A DNA stretch of 64,000 nt, taken from assembly GCA_029931535.1 (NCBI GenBank), contig JAQPZY010001048.1, positions 203,501-267,500 of the forward strand, in the 5' to 3' direction. Positions 27,281 through 38,163 of this stretch are shown in pieces (position 1 is the first letter of the stretch; the number at the start of each line of letters is the position of its first letter). The notes under the pieces were generated by a model. It ran no database searches and was not told the DNA's origin. It saw only the letters and a list, made by a program, of their open reading frames with translations. Both the position numbers and the translations under genes were made by a program. This stretch comes from Margaritifera margaritifera (Eukaryota; Mollusca; Bivalvia; Unionida; Margaritiferidae).

Positions 27281-27402
27281 ACATTGAAAGCTAACCTGAA
27301 GCTTTCGTCCTTGTACTAAGGACTTCATCAGCATAATGATTTATTATCTACTGATTGTTAACGTCACCCGAGGGAATAGTGAGCGATATTAACAAATTGT
27401 CC
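27281..27402 (-). mobile_element. Inverted piece of a Penelope-like 3' end with hammerhead-like core
   Basis: The minus strand here begins with the same 22 bases that end the GIY-YIG frame downstream (27381-27402 is the reverse complement of 27532-27553 with one mismatch), then continues into an untranslated tail. The tail contains CTGATGA (27331-27325), a six-base-pair hairpin (GTCCTT/AAGGAC) and GAAA (27306-27303), the arrangement of a hammerhead ribozyme core. Penelope-like elements are known to carry hammerhead motifs. Folding was not computed, and one extra A follows CTGATGA. Confidence 0.55.
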
Positions 27403-27421
27403 AAGATATGCAAACATCTTA

Positions 27422-27556
27422 GATCGAGAACAATCATGGTTTGAGCGGGGGGTTAAAGAGTCTATATACATCCGTGCTCACAAACCAATGATGAGCAGGG
27501 ACGTGGGCCGTTACAATCTGCCGCATATCTGGGACAATTTGTTAACATCGCTCTAA
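27422..27556 (+). pseudogene. Penelope-like element GIY-YIG C-terminal fragment
   Basis: 45 codons ending in a natural TAA read 'DREQSWFERGVKESIYIRAH', 'KPMMSRDVGRYNLPHIWDNL', LTSL. 'RE..W..RGVKE.IYIR...P..NRD.GRYnLPhIwD.LL' is the typical last block of GIY-YIG endonuclease-bearing Penelope-like retroelements, which are common in marine invertebrates. The 5' part, including the transcriptase, is absent here, as expected for these frequently 5'-truncated elements. Confidence 0.7.
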
Positions 27557-27786
27557 ATGCTACATTATATGTTTGATAAATTTGTACATGAAACAAATTA
27601 TATCAATATAATCAATCAGGTTACAGAATTATAATTCATTTCAAGCAAGAACCAAACCTGTGCCGCAAGTAACGGCACATACGAACTTAGATCCCATGTT
27701 TCAGCGCTCGAACCCACATGGTCATGCCATCGTCCAAAAAAAAGTTAAAAAAAAGTAGGAAATGGACTGGTAATTGGTAGGTTTAC

Positions 27787-27913
27787 CTTGTTGTCCTCAA
27801 CCAGTTTAGACTTCATCCAGTCGTACAAAATTATCTCACAAATTTGGCGGTCATTGTTGCTACTTGTGGCAGCTCTTCGATTGGTATTGTCCATTTCTCG
27901 GCTGGAATCTAGG
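27787..27913 (-). CDS. Exon 12: first death-domain-like fold, middle helices
   Basis: Acceptor CTTCGCAG and donor GTAAAC bracket 127 bases, phase 2 to 0, residues 850-892. After a polar loop it encodes NDRQICEIILYDWMKSKL, the pattern of death-domain helices 3-4, where an 'iL-x-x-W' motif packs into the core. It joins exon 11 through a Ser codon and exon 13 in phase 0. Confidence 0.77.
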
Positions 27914-28426
27914 CTGCGAAGTACCACACAATACATAAGGCAATCAGCTACTACTGTATAACCATCAAATCAATTTACATTGCAGTCATCTGCTAAGATT
28001 CTAGTTTAGTCCTTTTTGAATTTTTATAGTAGTTTTGTAGTCGGAATAAAAAATCAATAATATATTTCCTTTTCTTGGAACAATGCCAATGTCTGCTTAA
28101 CATCATGTTTATACATAAGTAGGCATCATTAACAATATACATAAAATATCATGTTCAGAATAATTAAATTGACATGTATAATTCATCTTAACGGGGAATG
28201 ATCACTTGCATTATATATTACTGTTATTTTATGCTAATAAATAATTTTATTTAAAAATACTTATAAATATGGTGCATTTGTTTTATATTGTTTTGTTCAT
28301 TTCACAGCCTAACAAAAGGGAGGATTGAGCTCGTGAAGAAAGCGTAAAGCTCGTGAACCTCATCTGATTCCATATGTGGAACTACATATGAAGAAAAGAT
28401 AGGTAAAACATTGAAGGTAGTGATAC

Positions 28427-28505
28427 CTGTAAATAACTTGTAGCCAGGTGTCGTCCTTTGACTGAGAAGTGAGATTTTTCGCAAGGAATTTTGCTAAAGC
28501 AGTCA
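28427..28505 (-). CDS. Exon 11: first death-domain-like fold, helix 1-2
   Basis: Acceptor ACTTTATCTGCAG and donor GTATCA bracket 79 bases, phase 1 to 2, residues 824-849. The product (VTALAKFLAKNLTSQSKDDT then WLQVIYS) matches the start of a death fold: an amphipathic helix with 'LA..L', a polar loop and the buried Trp. The exon sits about 35 bases from a 240-base TGTA microsatellite, which lies just upstream in the transcript. Confidence 0.72.
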
Positions 28506-28541
28506 CTGCAGATAAAGTAAACATCTTTATATTCATCATTT

Positions 28542-28811
28542 CTGTATGTATGTATGTATGTATGTATGTATGTATGTATGTATGTATGTATGTATGTATG
28601 TATGTATGTATGTATGTATGTATGTATGTATGTATGTATGTATGTATGTATGTATGTATGTATGTATGTATGTATGTATGTATGTATGTATGTATGTATG
28701 TATGTATGTATGTATGTATGTATGTATGTATGTATGTATGTATGTATGTATGTATGTATGTATGTATGTATGTATGTATATATACATACATATATACATG
28801 CACACACACAC

Positions 28812-28866
<55 letters not shown>

Positions 28867-28867
28867 T
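28542..28867 (+). repeat. Compound (TGTA)n-(CA)n-(TA)n microsatellite
   Basis: About 237 bases of nearly pure TGTA, then a short CA run and a TA run. Frames open on both strands here are artefacts of the repeat. It lies 35 bases upstream (in transcript sense) of the exon 11 acceptor. Confidence 0.95.
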
Positions 28868-29061
28868 GTTATGTATATTGAATTCATAATATGTGTCCAT
28901 GTAGTAAGTTGTAATTTAGTTATTTGTAAACAACATATTTACATCATTTGAGTTCATGGTCAGACTTGTTTACATAGCAATTGGAACTTAGATTGGAATT
29001 TTCTATGGCTTATGTGAGAAACGCCAAGTACGCAGAGGACATTTTCCACTAGAGTTAATTA

Positions 29062-29569
29062 TGTTCTAGAATATTCTGTCACGGGATTTATGTCTAAATA
29101 TAGATATTTTAGTAGACAATATTTCATTCTTGTTCAAATGATCAGTCTATGAAGAATCATTTTAGTAATCAGATATTTATAGTTGTGTTGAGATAAATTA
29201 TTGATTTGAAATATGCTCTGGAATTACCAAAAGTGCTCATTCTCATATTGGATTAAAACTTGACTTTGGTATTTATGTGAATTTATTAAAAATATTCTGG
29301 ATTACAGCATTCAGGCATATCAGAATATTCAAGACTTCTAGCACATTAGGACATTCAATGCTACTGGAGTTCGTTTGGAACATACTATATTTAGGATATG
29401 TGATTAGGAAACTTAGGATTATTGGACTATTTGGATTTTAATTCACCTGGCTGTAAGTCTTTGGAATTTTCAATTTAATTGTCTATACATAAATTGCTTC
29501 TTGAATTTACTTCTATTGTTGGTTTCACTTTCCTTCTGTTACAATATTTTAAGACCTAGAGTCGTAACA
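29062..29569 (+). mobile_element. Solo LTR, copy 2, with heat-shock element
   Basis: Diverged relative of 9261-9807, running from TGTTCTAGAATATTCTGTCA to AGTCGTAACA, so it has the TG...CA ends of an LTR with TGTT/AACA terminal inverted bases. The heat-shock element is again perfect (GTTCTAGAATATTCT). Shared landmarks include GGACATT repeats, 'ATATTTAGGA.nTGTGATTAGGA', and the pre-terminal TTGGTTTCACTTTC. A CA/TA microsatellite follows directly. No internal retroelement sequence is attached. Confidence 0.6.
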
Positions 29570-29571
29570 AC

Positions 29572-29702
<131 letters not shown>

Positions 29703-29750
29703 ATGACATACAAATTGATCACGGCGCAAATACAAAAAATGTTCCCAACA

Positions 29751-29777
29751 TTTCGAACTAAGCAAACTCTTCATCAG
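29751..29777 (-). ncRNA. Hammerhead-like core, Penelope-type tail
   Basis: The minus strand reads CTGATGA (29777-29771), a weak hairpin, then GAAA (29754-29751) followed by TGTTGGGAACA. The spacing matches the 27.3 kb copy. It lies next to a long TA array, as such tails often do. Activity is unproven. Confidence 0.35.
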
Positions 29778-30033
29778 GGGAAGAAACCATTTACATCCAC
29801 AAAGCAAAAACTAAACACAAAAGCCAAGACGAATTCTTGACTACTACATGTTTTAATGACGAGGAAAGAAACAAACAAAGGATAAACAATAGAAGAAAGG
29901 AAAAAGACAAAATTAAAAATCGATCTAAAACGGGTAAACTACTTATCATTGTTATTCTGCCATCAGCGCAACATAGTTGTGTAAAACATGCAAATAAGTG
30001 TTTATCGTGCGTATCACGCAGATGACCAAAGTG

Positions 30034-30168
<135 letters not shown>

Positions 30169-30957
30169 TACCCCAAAATTAATTTCCATACAAAATTGGC
30201 CGTATATCGAAATATGTAGTGAAAAGAGATCACAAATGATAAATTACTGAGACCAAGACAAGATATTAAGTATATAGGCTAGATCTTACGTGTTCGTGAA
30301 TTAAAGATCAGTTTAAACAATCGTTTAATAAAAGTTTAAATCGTTCATTGATCTGGTAATACACATTATGTGATGCATTGCTGGAAGCATCCTTTGTTGT
30401 TCAATAATATTCAATAAAATTAAGAGACGTCATTGGCAGGGCATATCAGAAGCCTATGTTGCTCGAACATAAAATACAAACGGTCATCCTGTTTTGTAAT
30501 TCTAAAATTCGTTAGATGTGCAGTATTTGTCTTTGTTATGATGACATAAAGCATCATTAATAACCAATTGGTATAGAAAAGCATATCTTTGTCCAGCTGT
30601 TAGGCTGGCAGAATTCGGTTGGCTAGTGTGGCGGTATGACATGGAATCATATAACTGTGAAATCCGTTCCGACAATTTCTTGGAGACAAGCAGATTGGCA
30701 GTATAGGGCGTATCATTATAAAATAAGTAGATTATATTGAAACGTTCAAAATCAGCCACTCTTTAAGCCAGCCTACGTCTGATGATTAGCCACATGTTTT
30801 GATCCCACGGTGTTGTAACACAAATTCAGCCTCTGTATATGATGGCCATTTCCAACAAATGCAACATTTTATTTAGGGCCCAGCATCGTCCGGTTTAGGG
30901 AAGTTTTACACACACACATACACACTGTTATCTATCTACCTACCTACCTACTTATCT

Positions 30958-30982
30958 CCCTCCCTCCCCCTCTCTCTCTCTC

Positions 30983-31071
<89 letters not shown>
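30958..31071 (+). repeat. (CT)n-(TA)n microsatellite
   Basis: CT run passing directly into a TA run, flanking the tandem hammerhead-like tails. Confidence 0.95.
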
Positions 31072-31074
<3 letters not shown>

Positions 31075-31099
31075 TTGGACAGTTAGATAGATATATACA

Positions 31100-31195
31100 G
31101 TTTCCAAATTTTCTGGCTAGTTCGCTTCATCAGTGGATTATAAATGATAAGAAGTTTCCAAATTTCCGGCTAGTTTGCTTCATCAATGGATTATC
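31100..31195 (-). ncRNA. Tandem pair of hammerhead-like tails
   Basis: Two direct copies spaced 54 bases apart share TTTGGAAACT, a GAAA-containing segment, a short hairpin and CTGATGAAGC. The lower-coordinate copy keeps CTGATGA (31133-31127), while the other has TTGATGA (31186-31180), a core mutation. Tandem hammerheads with short stem III occur in Penelope-like elements, where they may act as dimers. Both sit beside a TC/TA microsatellite. Confidence 0.4.
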
Positions 31196-31665
31196 AATGG
31201 CAAAAACTGGATGGCGATTCCACGTTCTTTGATTATACACGTGACATCGCCATCCAGTTGCTTACATCCATCATATACTGATAAAAATGAACTGTTACGT
31301 TTGACAAATTATTAAGACTTTGTTATTTAAAACTCAGTTTAGTCAGTATGTATATATATATATATCTGAGGTATGGGGAAGTCAGAGAGCCTTGGACAAA
31401 CCACCATTAGGGTTGTTAGACTTGTTCTCTAACACAAAAAATGACCTGTGATCGAATTCAAGACAATGCAGGTGATGGTAAAATTAATATGTTGTCTACT
31501 TTGCGGTTTCATGGAAAGTAAAAGCAGTATTCAAACAGAAAAGTAAATATAATTGCATGGATAACCAACTATTGTTTTCTCAGCCATTCGATTTTTCAAA
31601 ACTACATCAATATCAACCTATCATTTATATTTTTATATTACCTACTAACGCATGCGAATACTTAC

Positions 31666-31720
31666 CATAATGGGGAAAACGAATCTGGATTTTAGCTTTC
31701 CTTTTTTGTTCTCTCACTAT
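31666..31720 (-). CDS. Exon 10: short linker exon between UPA and death-like domain
   Basis: Only 55 bases, found because exon 9 ends in phase 0 and exon 11 begins in phase 1. A strong acceptor (ATTTCTTCCAG) and a consensus GTAAGT donor enclose a fully open phase 0 to 1 segment, residues 806-823 (IVREQKRKAKIQIRFPHY). It is strongly basic and would form the end of the UPA sandwich and a hinge. Confidence 0.7.
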
Positions 31721-32496
31721 CTGGAAGAAATATTTGACACTGAATCCATGCAAAGAAAATCGGTAATAAATCCTTGTTTTATTCCCATCTTTCCCTTTGA
31801 ATGGCTACGGTTTCTCTATATGTGAATTGTCACATGAGTCTGTTTTCTTTTTCATATCAATATATTTAAATGCAAAAATATAAAAAAACTGTATGTGACG
31901 ATGTAACTGTCTGGATAAAAGGTGAACACTTTTCCGTGTAAAAGCCGTTTTCGAAACTGGTAATAGCATGATTGTTTTGTGGTAAATAAATTCAAAATAT
32001 ACTGCATATATTATTTCCAATTTCTTGATTTAACGATTTGTTTTCATATTACTAAATATAATTACCCCTCCCCACCCAACAAAAAAATGTCTCGGACCAA
32101 AAATATAGCCGTAGGAAAAAAAAATAACGTGTTGGGAGAAAGTTTAACATGAAGCCAAAATACAATTTTCCGAAGCTTTAATATAGATGGGCTAAATTTT
32201 AACTTGCAAAACAGAATACAAGAATAACAATATAGTGGATTCATACATTATTTACCATCAATAGCTTAAACATAATTCAGGTGACAGGCATCATGTACAC
32301 GATATGATTTTCTAGCCTTGTACAGATTTAATGTGTTGGATAACCATAATGCTCCTTTTGATTTTCAGAAATGTCTGTAAGATCATTCAGGTAGGGTGGA
32401 TTTCTTTAAAGATACATAAGCATTGGGTATAGCAAAGACGATACACAATAAGTTGCCTGGTCATTGCCCAGCGTAATTTTGAAGCACGTACACATG

Positions 32497-32501
<5 letters not shown>

Positions 32502-32552
<51 letters not shown>
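32502..32552 (+). repeat. (TA)n microsatellite
   Basis: Pure TA of about 50 bases. Confidence 0.95.
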
Positions 32553-32556
<4 letters not shown>

Positions 32557-33020
32557 AAAAAAAATTTACACCGCCGGGGTGTGTGAAACAAAACTCTGTA
32601 GGCATTATGTTATCTTCATACGTGCAGTACTGCCTAAAGATAGAAATCTAGCTTTGTTTTAAATATATTTTGGGTTTTCAGCTATATAAATTCCCCTACT
32701 TGGTATTCCTGTAAGGCTTTGAGACAATGTTCGGTTTCTGCGATTAAGCTACTGACGTATCAAGCTTTATATCTGGACTCATTCTCTACTGAAGACATAT
32801 TATCAAGTCTGGTAGACTTTCGGATTAGAGCGGTTTTACTTTAAGTGTCTGTTGGTTAGCGGAAAGTGTTCCAATTACAGAAACTTATTAGAACTACAGC
32901 AATAGCTTGTATATAAGCAGCAATAAAGGATAGCTGACAGTTTGGAGTGTATGGATAATAATTTGTGCAAGCAAAGAGTGATATAAATTTCAAGCAAGTA
33001 CACACAATTTCTATTTTCAC

Positions 33021-33209
33021 CTTGGGCAAGGTCAGATTAAGGCTGCCTTTGGTTTTATTATAGAAGGTACCCTCTCTTTTGTCCTTCAGAACTTCAAACT
33101 CAAGGATTCCGAGGTAGACGTTCGTGAATTTCTGCTTGTATTCATCCACAACCTGCAGACACACCTCTTGCTTTGCTGTGTCCATGTAGGAGTGGAATAT
33201 AAGCTTTAC
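33021..33209 (-). CDS. Exon 9: UPA-like domain, second part
   Basis: Acceptor CTAATAG and donor GTGAAA bracket 189 bases, phase 0 to 0, residues 743-805. The product (VKLIFHSYMDTAKQEVCLQV, then VDEYKQKFTNVYLGILEFEV and a basic tail) is a beta-rich continuation of the UPA fold, with the expected Phe-rich strand right after the 'GNI' of exon 8. A 'FHS' is present but is not the PIDD1 His-Phe-Ser cleavage motif. Confidence 0.8.
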
Positions 33210-33876
33210 CTATTAGCAATACAACCAGAAATGTACTCTTTACATTTTTCAGGAAGAAAAAGATATGATTGGGTGTTGAAAAGTACATATCAGAAGTCAC
33301 ATATATAGATATATGTATACACTTGCGATATATTTTATCATACTTGGCCATTCAAGCCAGCAAATAAGCTAATTTCATATTAGAGACCAAATCATCTGAG
33401 ACTGTTAAAATTTTACAACATAATGTGTTATTGACTACAATCTCATTAATACCTTACCAAGCTCCCCAGAGAACAAACGGTATAAATGAAAATAAAATTA
33501 AATGTGTTTTCCGATTTGGAGTAATTTCATTTTAAGACATTGATGGTGAAGCATTCGTAATCATGTTTGGTTTGCAGTTCTTGTAACTCCTTAATAAAGT
33601 CTGAATTACAATGATTTAAAAGCTAACCTAAGCCAAGCGACATGATGATCATTTGTTTTATATGATGTATTGTAAATGCGATTCATTTGTAATTCGATCT
33701 GGCAATAATATAGCTCATCTTCTAATATATAAACGTTTGAAAAAAATGTATCATGTAGTTTCTGCGCTGTAATACTAGTCTGCTCTCATTCATAGCTAAG
33801 GGATATCATTAATGCAATAAAGAGATTACAGTTATTAATACGGGTGTAATGCATAAGTATAGTCTACTTAGTTTAC

Positions 33877-34177
33877 CTCTGACCGTGATGCCATGGTAAT
33901 ATTACCGGAACAATCTAGAATGATACCCTGACCGTCTAGTAAAGGGAATTCCTTGCTTGTGTCTGGACCGATATTGTAACCAAGTTCTTTCAACTCTGAA
34001 ATTCGCGATGCGACTCGCTCCCGTACAACACACTGAATCATCATAATGTTAGGATTATCCTCTCTTTGCTTGGCTATGACTCGCACAATGGACGCATTAC
34101 TATGAAAGTAAAGCTCAGCCGCTGCTTTGAGAAATTCGTCATTGGGTACGCTCGGTCGTCCTTCTATTTCCATTACG
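33877..34177 (-). CDS. Exon 8: UPA-like domain, first part
   Basis: Acceptor ATTTCTAG and donor GTAAAC bracket 301 bases, phase 2 to 0, residues 642-742. It starts with the end of a strand (VVMEIEGRPSVPND), followed by a helical region and a segment with the UPA hallmark: a 'GY-x-x-GP' turn and then 'DGQGIILDCSGNI'. In UNC5, PIDD1 and ankyrins the UPA domain follows ZU5 and packs on it to restrain the death domain. A GAA/AAT microsatellite begins immediately upstream of the acceptor region (34186 onward), close enough to affect splicing if it expands. Confidence 0.82.
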
Positions 34178-34185
34178 CTAGAAAT

Positions 34186-34193
34186 AATAATAT

Positions 34194-34233
<40 letters not shown>

Positions 34234-34276
34234 AATAATAAGAAGAAGAAGAAGAAGAAGAAAAAGAAGAAGAAGA
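34186..34276 (+). repeat. (AAT)n-(AAG)n microsatellite next to exon 8
   Basis: AAT repeats passing into AAG repeats. On the gene's strand this is a pyrimidine-rich (TTC)n-(TTA)n tract ending about 9 bases before the exon 8 acceptor, so it may supply the polypyrimidine tract. Confidence 0.9.
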
Positions 34277-34702
34277 ATGCAAGATGATATAGGACATTCA
34301 AATCAAAATTTCGACGAGGAGCATAAAAACAGTGTAAGAAGGAAGACACACCATTTCATAGGAAACTATGGGTAAAGCTGTCATACATACGGATAATTCA
34401 GAGCGGGAAGGACAAAGTCACAGATCGGGTCACGATTTTGACCAACGATAAGATATCGTGATAACAGGATTTTTTTTACAAATGCTCTGATGCAAAGCCT
34501 CATACCCAGGAATGACTAACATTTGTTTTTGTAAGGAACACCAGTAGATTAGAATTTCAACTTCATTAATGTAATAACACTGGCTGTGTTCAATATGAGA
34601 AGAGATCGCACTCTCCTGGTGAGGATATATACGGAAAACGATCCAAAAGTAAACAATTGTAGACAAAAAAAGCTGCCTTGCAATTGTGTGGTATTTACTC
34701 AC

Positions 34703-35096
34703 CGGGATGATTTAATATATGGTATATGACCAATAAAATAACAAAGAAATAATACCGTCATTGGAGAGAGGATATCGACGAGATTCAATTGGGCAAAATC
34801 GCTTATGGATAGGATGGTTGTTATTAATTGAACCAGGTAAAAGAGGAACATGTGTATCATATCGACTGAGAATAAGTGATCGTACACGCTTTTGGTATGA
34901 GCGTCGAATCCATACGGTAAATTAAAGGACAGTCCGAAGAACACAAGAATAACATTAACGAAATGACAACCACATATTCTGGACTCCTCAGAACAAGAAT
35001 ACTGTTGAAAATGGTCTTTGAGATCTAAATCACTTGGAAGCCGCCAGACAGCAACGACAGCGAAAAGTATCGTATAGCATGATGTGGATGAGAGGG
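34703..35096 (-). CDS. Candidate alternative exon encoding several membrane segments
   Basis: An open stretch of 394 bases with no stop lies between an acceptor (TTATTTTTAG) and a consensus GTGAGT donor, phase 1 to 2. It encodes about 131 residues with three or four hydrophobic segments: TILFAVVAVW, then FVNVILVFFGLSF, MFLFYLVQLITTILSI and PMTVLFLCYFIGHI, separated by polar loops with several Cys. Base composition is richer in G+C and CpG than the flanks, which argues for real coding sequence. The phases equal those of exon 7, so it could replace exon 7 in a membrane-bound isoform. It could instead belong to a separate nested gene or be an old insertion. I do not recognise the family. Confidence 0.5.
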
Positions 35097-35433
35097 CTAA
35101 AAATAATGAGAAGTAAATTATGCCTCACAATTATCAACGGCAAAAACAGCGCGTTATCATTTAGGACAATCAATTATTAATACATGAACTACATTCTGAA
35201 TCAGATAACACTTATATATTACAGGAGAAACTTTCAAGACGCATTCATAATTATCAATGAGTGACATCATACAATGGTTTTTTTTGAATAGGTTGGTGGC
35301 AAAGAATACCCAATGGATTCCCCAAACGATTTATTTAAATGGTATAAACTAGTATTCTAAATTTCTGGCTTTTATCTGGAGAAATTTTGAGTTATGCCCT
35401 GGATGAAAAAGGAGCAGTATTTGTAATGCTTAC

Positions 35434-35572
35434 ACATAGTGTTCCTGCCTGCTGGGTAAAGTAACTGAAACATCCATATTTCTTCCATTGAATTCGCTCT
35501 CTGCTATTTTCCAGTTGTCGCCCCGACATTTATACACATGAAGACACTTTCCCTTGTCACTCGACATTTTGT
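35434..35572 (-). CDS. Exon 7: end of second ZU5-like module
   Basis: Acceptor TTTTACAG and donor GTAAGC bracket 139 bases, phase 1 to 2, residues 596-642. The product (DKMSSDKGKCLHVYKCRGDN then WKIAESEF... MDVSVTLPSRQEHYV) has two beta strands around an 'RGDNW' hairpin, echoing the 'DGGEW' hairpin of exon 4 and supporting two tandem ZU5-like modules. It joins exon 8 in frame (split Val codon). Because the hydrophobic exon at 34703-35096 has identical phases, either one, but not both, can be used without breaking the frame. Confidence 0.8.
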
Positions 35573-36219
35573 CTGTAAAATTGTAAATCATCCAAGCCAG
35601 GTAAAGCCAAGAAAACAACGGAAGAGTTATTACTTGCTATTTTATCATTTATATAAAAATGTATTGGTGAGTTAATATGGCGTGACAAACAGTACATGTT
35701 ATTTTAGAAAATAAATTATGAAGGTCGAATTATTTCTCAGAATGATAAATAATTCCTGTACTTTATTTCTATCATGAGTACATTTTTCGTCATCAGCAAC
35801 AACGTATTCGCAATATTAGTTTCTGAAAGAATATATGCAGTAATTAGCAGTAGAGTATACTAACATCTATTTACACATCCTCTCAAAGTTTCGAGACATT
35901 CTTAAGCATTACAAATTATGTTTGAAAGGGAAGGAAGCCAAAGTATCCGTTTTGGAAATATACTTGTGCGAAGAAGTGGGGCAGCAATAAAACAGAAGAG
36001 AACATGCAGACTGAACATTATGTTGGAACATATCTCAAGATGATTACATTTACAGTCAAATATATGTCTGCCTGTGATATTATTAATTTAAGAAATTAAA
36101 AAGAACACATACAGTCAACGTTTAGGACTGAAATAAATTTTAGGAAGAACCTTGATGCATCTGAACATTAAGCTATTCGGAAACAGATAATAAACTGCGG
36201 TGAAACGAGCACCTCTCTA

Positions 36220-36255
36220 TCTCTTTCTCTCACTCTCTCTCTCTCTCTCTCTCCT

Positions 36256-36300
<45 letters not shown>
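36220..36300 (+). repeat. (CT)n microsatellite
   Basis: Imperfect CT run. Confidence 0.95.
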
Positions 36301-37111
36301 TAAACATACACACACTGATAGTAAGTTAATCGATTATTTTAATTTCATCTTCGGTGATGTCACTAAAAACCATAGTTTCTAAACGAATGACTTTCTATAA
36401 AAACAAGAGGCAGTGTCCCTGCATTACATATCGTTCGCTTTTAACACTTAGGCAAAAAACGATGTTCTACGTCACAGTTTTAACTCCCCCCCCCCAAAAA
36501 AAAAAAAAAAAAAAAAAAAAATATATGATATTCCTTGATACGCGACAAGTGCAATGATGGACGATCTAACTGCATGTCTTATAAGTTCGCAAAGGAGTTT
36601 AACAACCGCTGAATGAATAGGGGGGTCCATTCAGAAGGGGATTTCAATACAGTAAAAAACATTCGATGCAATGAATCGAATGAAGATGAATTTGGCTTGT
36701 TGCCTGGATGAAAATCTTAATTCACATGTCTGAACTCATCAGTTACTAACCTCCTTAAATCCAGAATATGTTTTGACAAGGCCGAGGGTCTGCATTGAAT
36801 TTGCATTTGTTCATTTATTCTCCCGCACTGTAAGAAATGTCAGAAAAAGTGTCGGTGATCAGCTTGTTGCTCTAATACTTAGTACGCATGGAGTTAAACA
36901 CAGTTATACCTAAGGGTCCCGAGAGAGATCTAATAGTCAATTTTGGGCTAGTGGCCTAAGTTTTTTTTTTGGATGAGATTAAATTTATGATGATACAAAT
37001 AAACGCAACATGTACCCACCATACACTAGCAGTTCCAGTGAGTCCTACTCACAGACTCAGGTTACATACCATTCCGTGTATTTCTTGTCAAGTCTAGTTC
37101 AATGCTTTTAC

Positions 37112-37223
37112 CTGTCGCGGTCTCGCTAGTGATTTTCATAACAGAGCTCGTGGACATCACGTTATGACAGTGTTCATAGAACTGGGTGGCAAATGCTAAA
37201 CTTTGCTCCCTCATCTGCCGGAC
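37112..37223 (-). CDS. Exon 6: ZU5 continuation
   Basis: Acceptor TAACCAG and donor GTAAAA bracket 112 bases, phase 0 to 1, residues 559-595 (VRQMREQSLAFATQFYEHC... to SVMKITSETAT). It continues the strand order of the ZU5 domain from exon 5. The exon is too short to stand out as an open frame, and was found by splice sites and phase. Its donor phase is shared by two candidate next exons, at 35434-35572 and 34703-35096. Confidence 0.75.
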
Positions 37224-38163
37224 CTGGTTATAAGAATATAATCAATGAATTAGTACCTTCTTTGGAAAATGTATCTTCTGATTAAAGGGCGAGTTTCAAA
37301 ACCAGCCGGTTGGGCTGAATAGATCAGTAACCTACGGCATATGTGAGGTTTGATTTCGCAAAGACGTGTAACGTAGTTAGCAGCAGGTACAAACCAATAT
37401 ATGAAAATCCTAACACCTACTGGCTGATCTCGGAATGCATCGGTAGTATCAAGGCCAACTACCCAATCAAACACTAAAGATAAATGTAACCCGATAAGAG
37501 TTCAATTTAAACTGATACTAGATACGCAGAATGTTCCCTTTTATGCATTTATATACGTTCAATTACATGTACTAAACTGATGTAAAATTCCTGTATAACA
37601 TATTCGAAGAGTAGGCACAGAATCTATATGCAAAAATTAGCCATGTGTTGGCCGCATGTTCAAGCATATGTAAAATCGAATACTTAGTGGTTTTTACTAT
37701 TGGATATTTGCTAAGCTTTATCATCAATTGATTTAAGTTCTTTTTATACCTCAGCTTATAAATAACTGGCAGTAATTATGATTGTCTTATCCGACTGTCC
37801 GATTATGCATCCGGACATACGTCAGTGCGTCTGTCGGTCCTTCCTCTAACCGGGCTGTAATTCATTTTTTAGAAACTATTTTTACATAGTCTGATTAAGC
37901 TCTGTGGCACATCTAATATGTCTCACTGACACCAAACTTACTAACACCCCTTCAACGTCTCTTAATATCAAATTTGAACTCTAATGCGGACACCCTAATA
38001 AATGATAAAGTTCCCATGTAACTGTAATATGGGATGAGACTGTCTGGACAGGAATACTAGTTCCCTCTGATCTGCTCTATAGGGTTCATTTAATGTCGCT
38101 TTAAACATTGAATCATGCCACAGAATCAAGAGTAAAGTGTTAGACTCAGTATAGTAGACTTAC

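Noticed and set aside
28360..28951. Open frames of 106-175 codons across the TGTA array on both strands
   Set aside because: Tetranucleotide repeats without stops give long frames in every phase. The products are pure repeats (YIHT, VCMY).
9807..29062. A single 20-kb provirus bounded by the two LTR-like copies
   Set aside because: The copies are too diverged and the DNA between them contains host exons and unrelated elements.
30502..30759. Minus-strand frame as an exon of the ZU5/death gene
   Set aside because: No acceptor/donor pair of suitable phase. The 31666-31720 exon bridges exons 9 and 11 exactly.
34430..34702. 90-codon minus-strand frame as a further exon
   Set aside because: It directly follows the donor of the hydrophobic exon, so it would be intron. 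No acceptor of matching phase.
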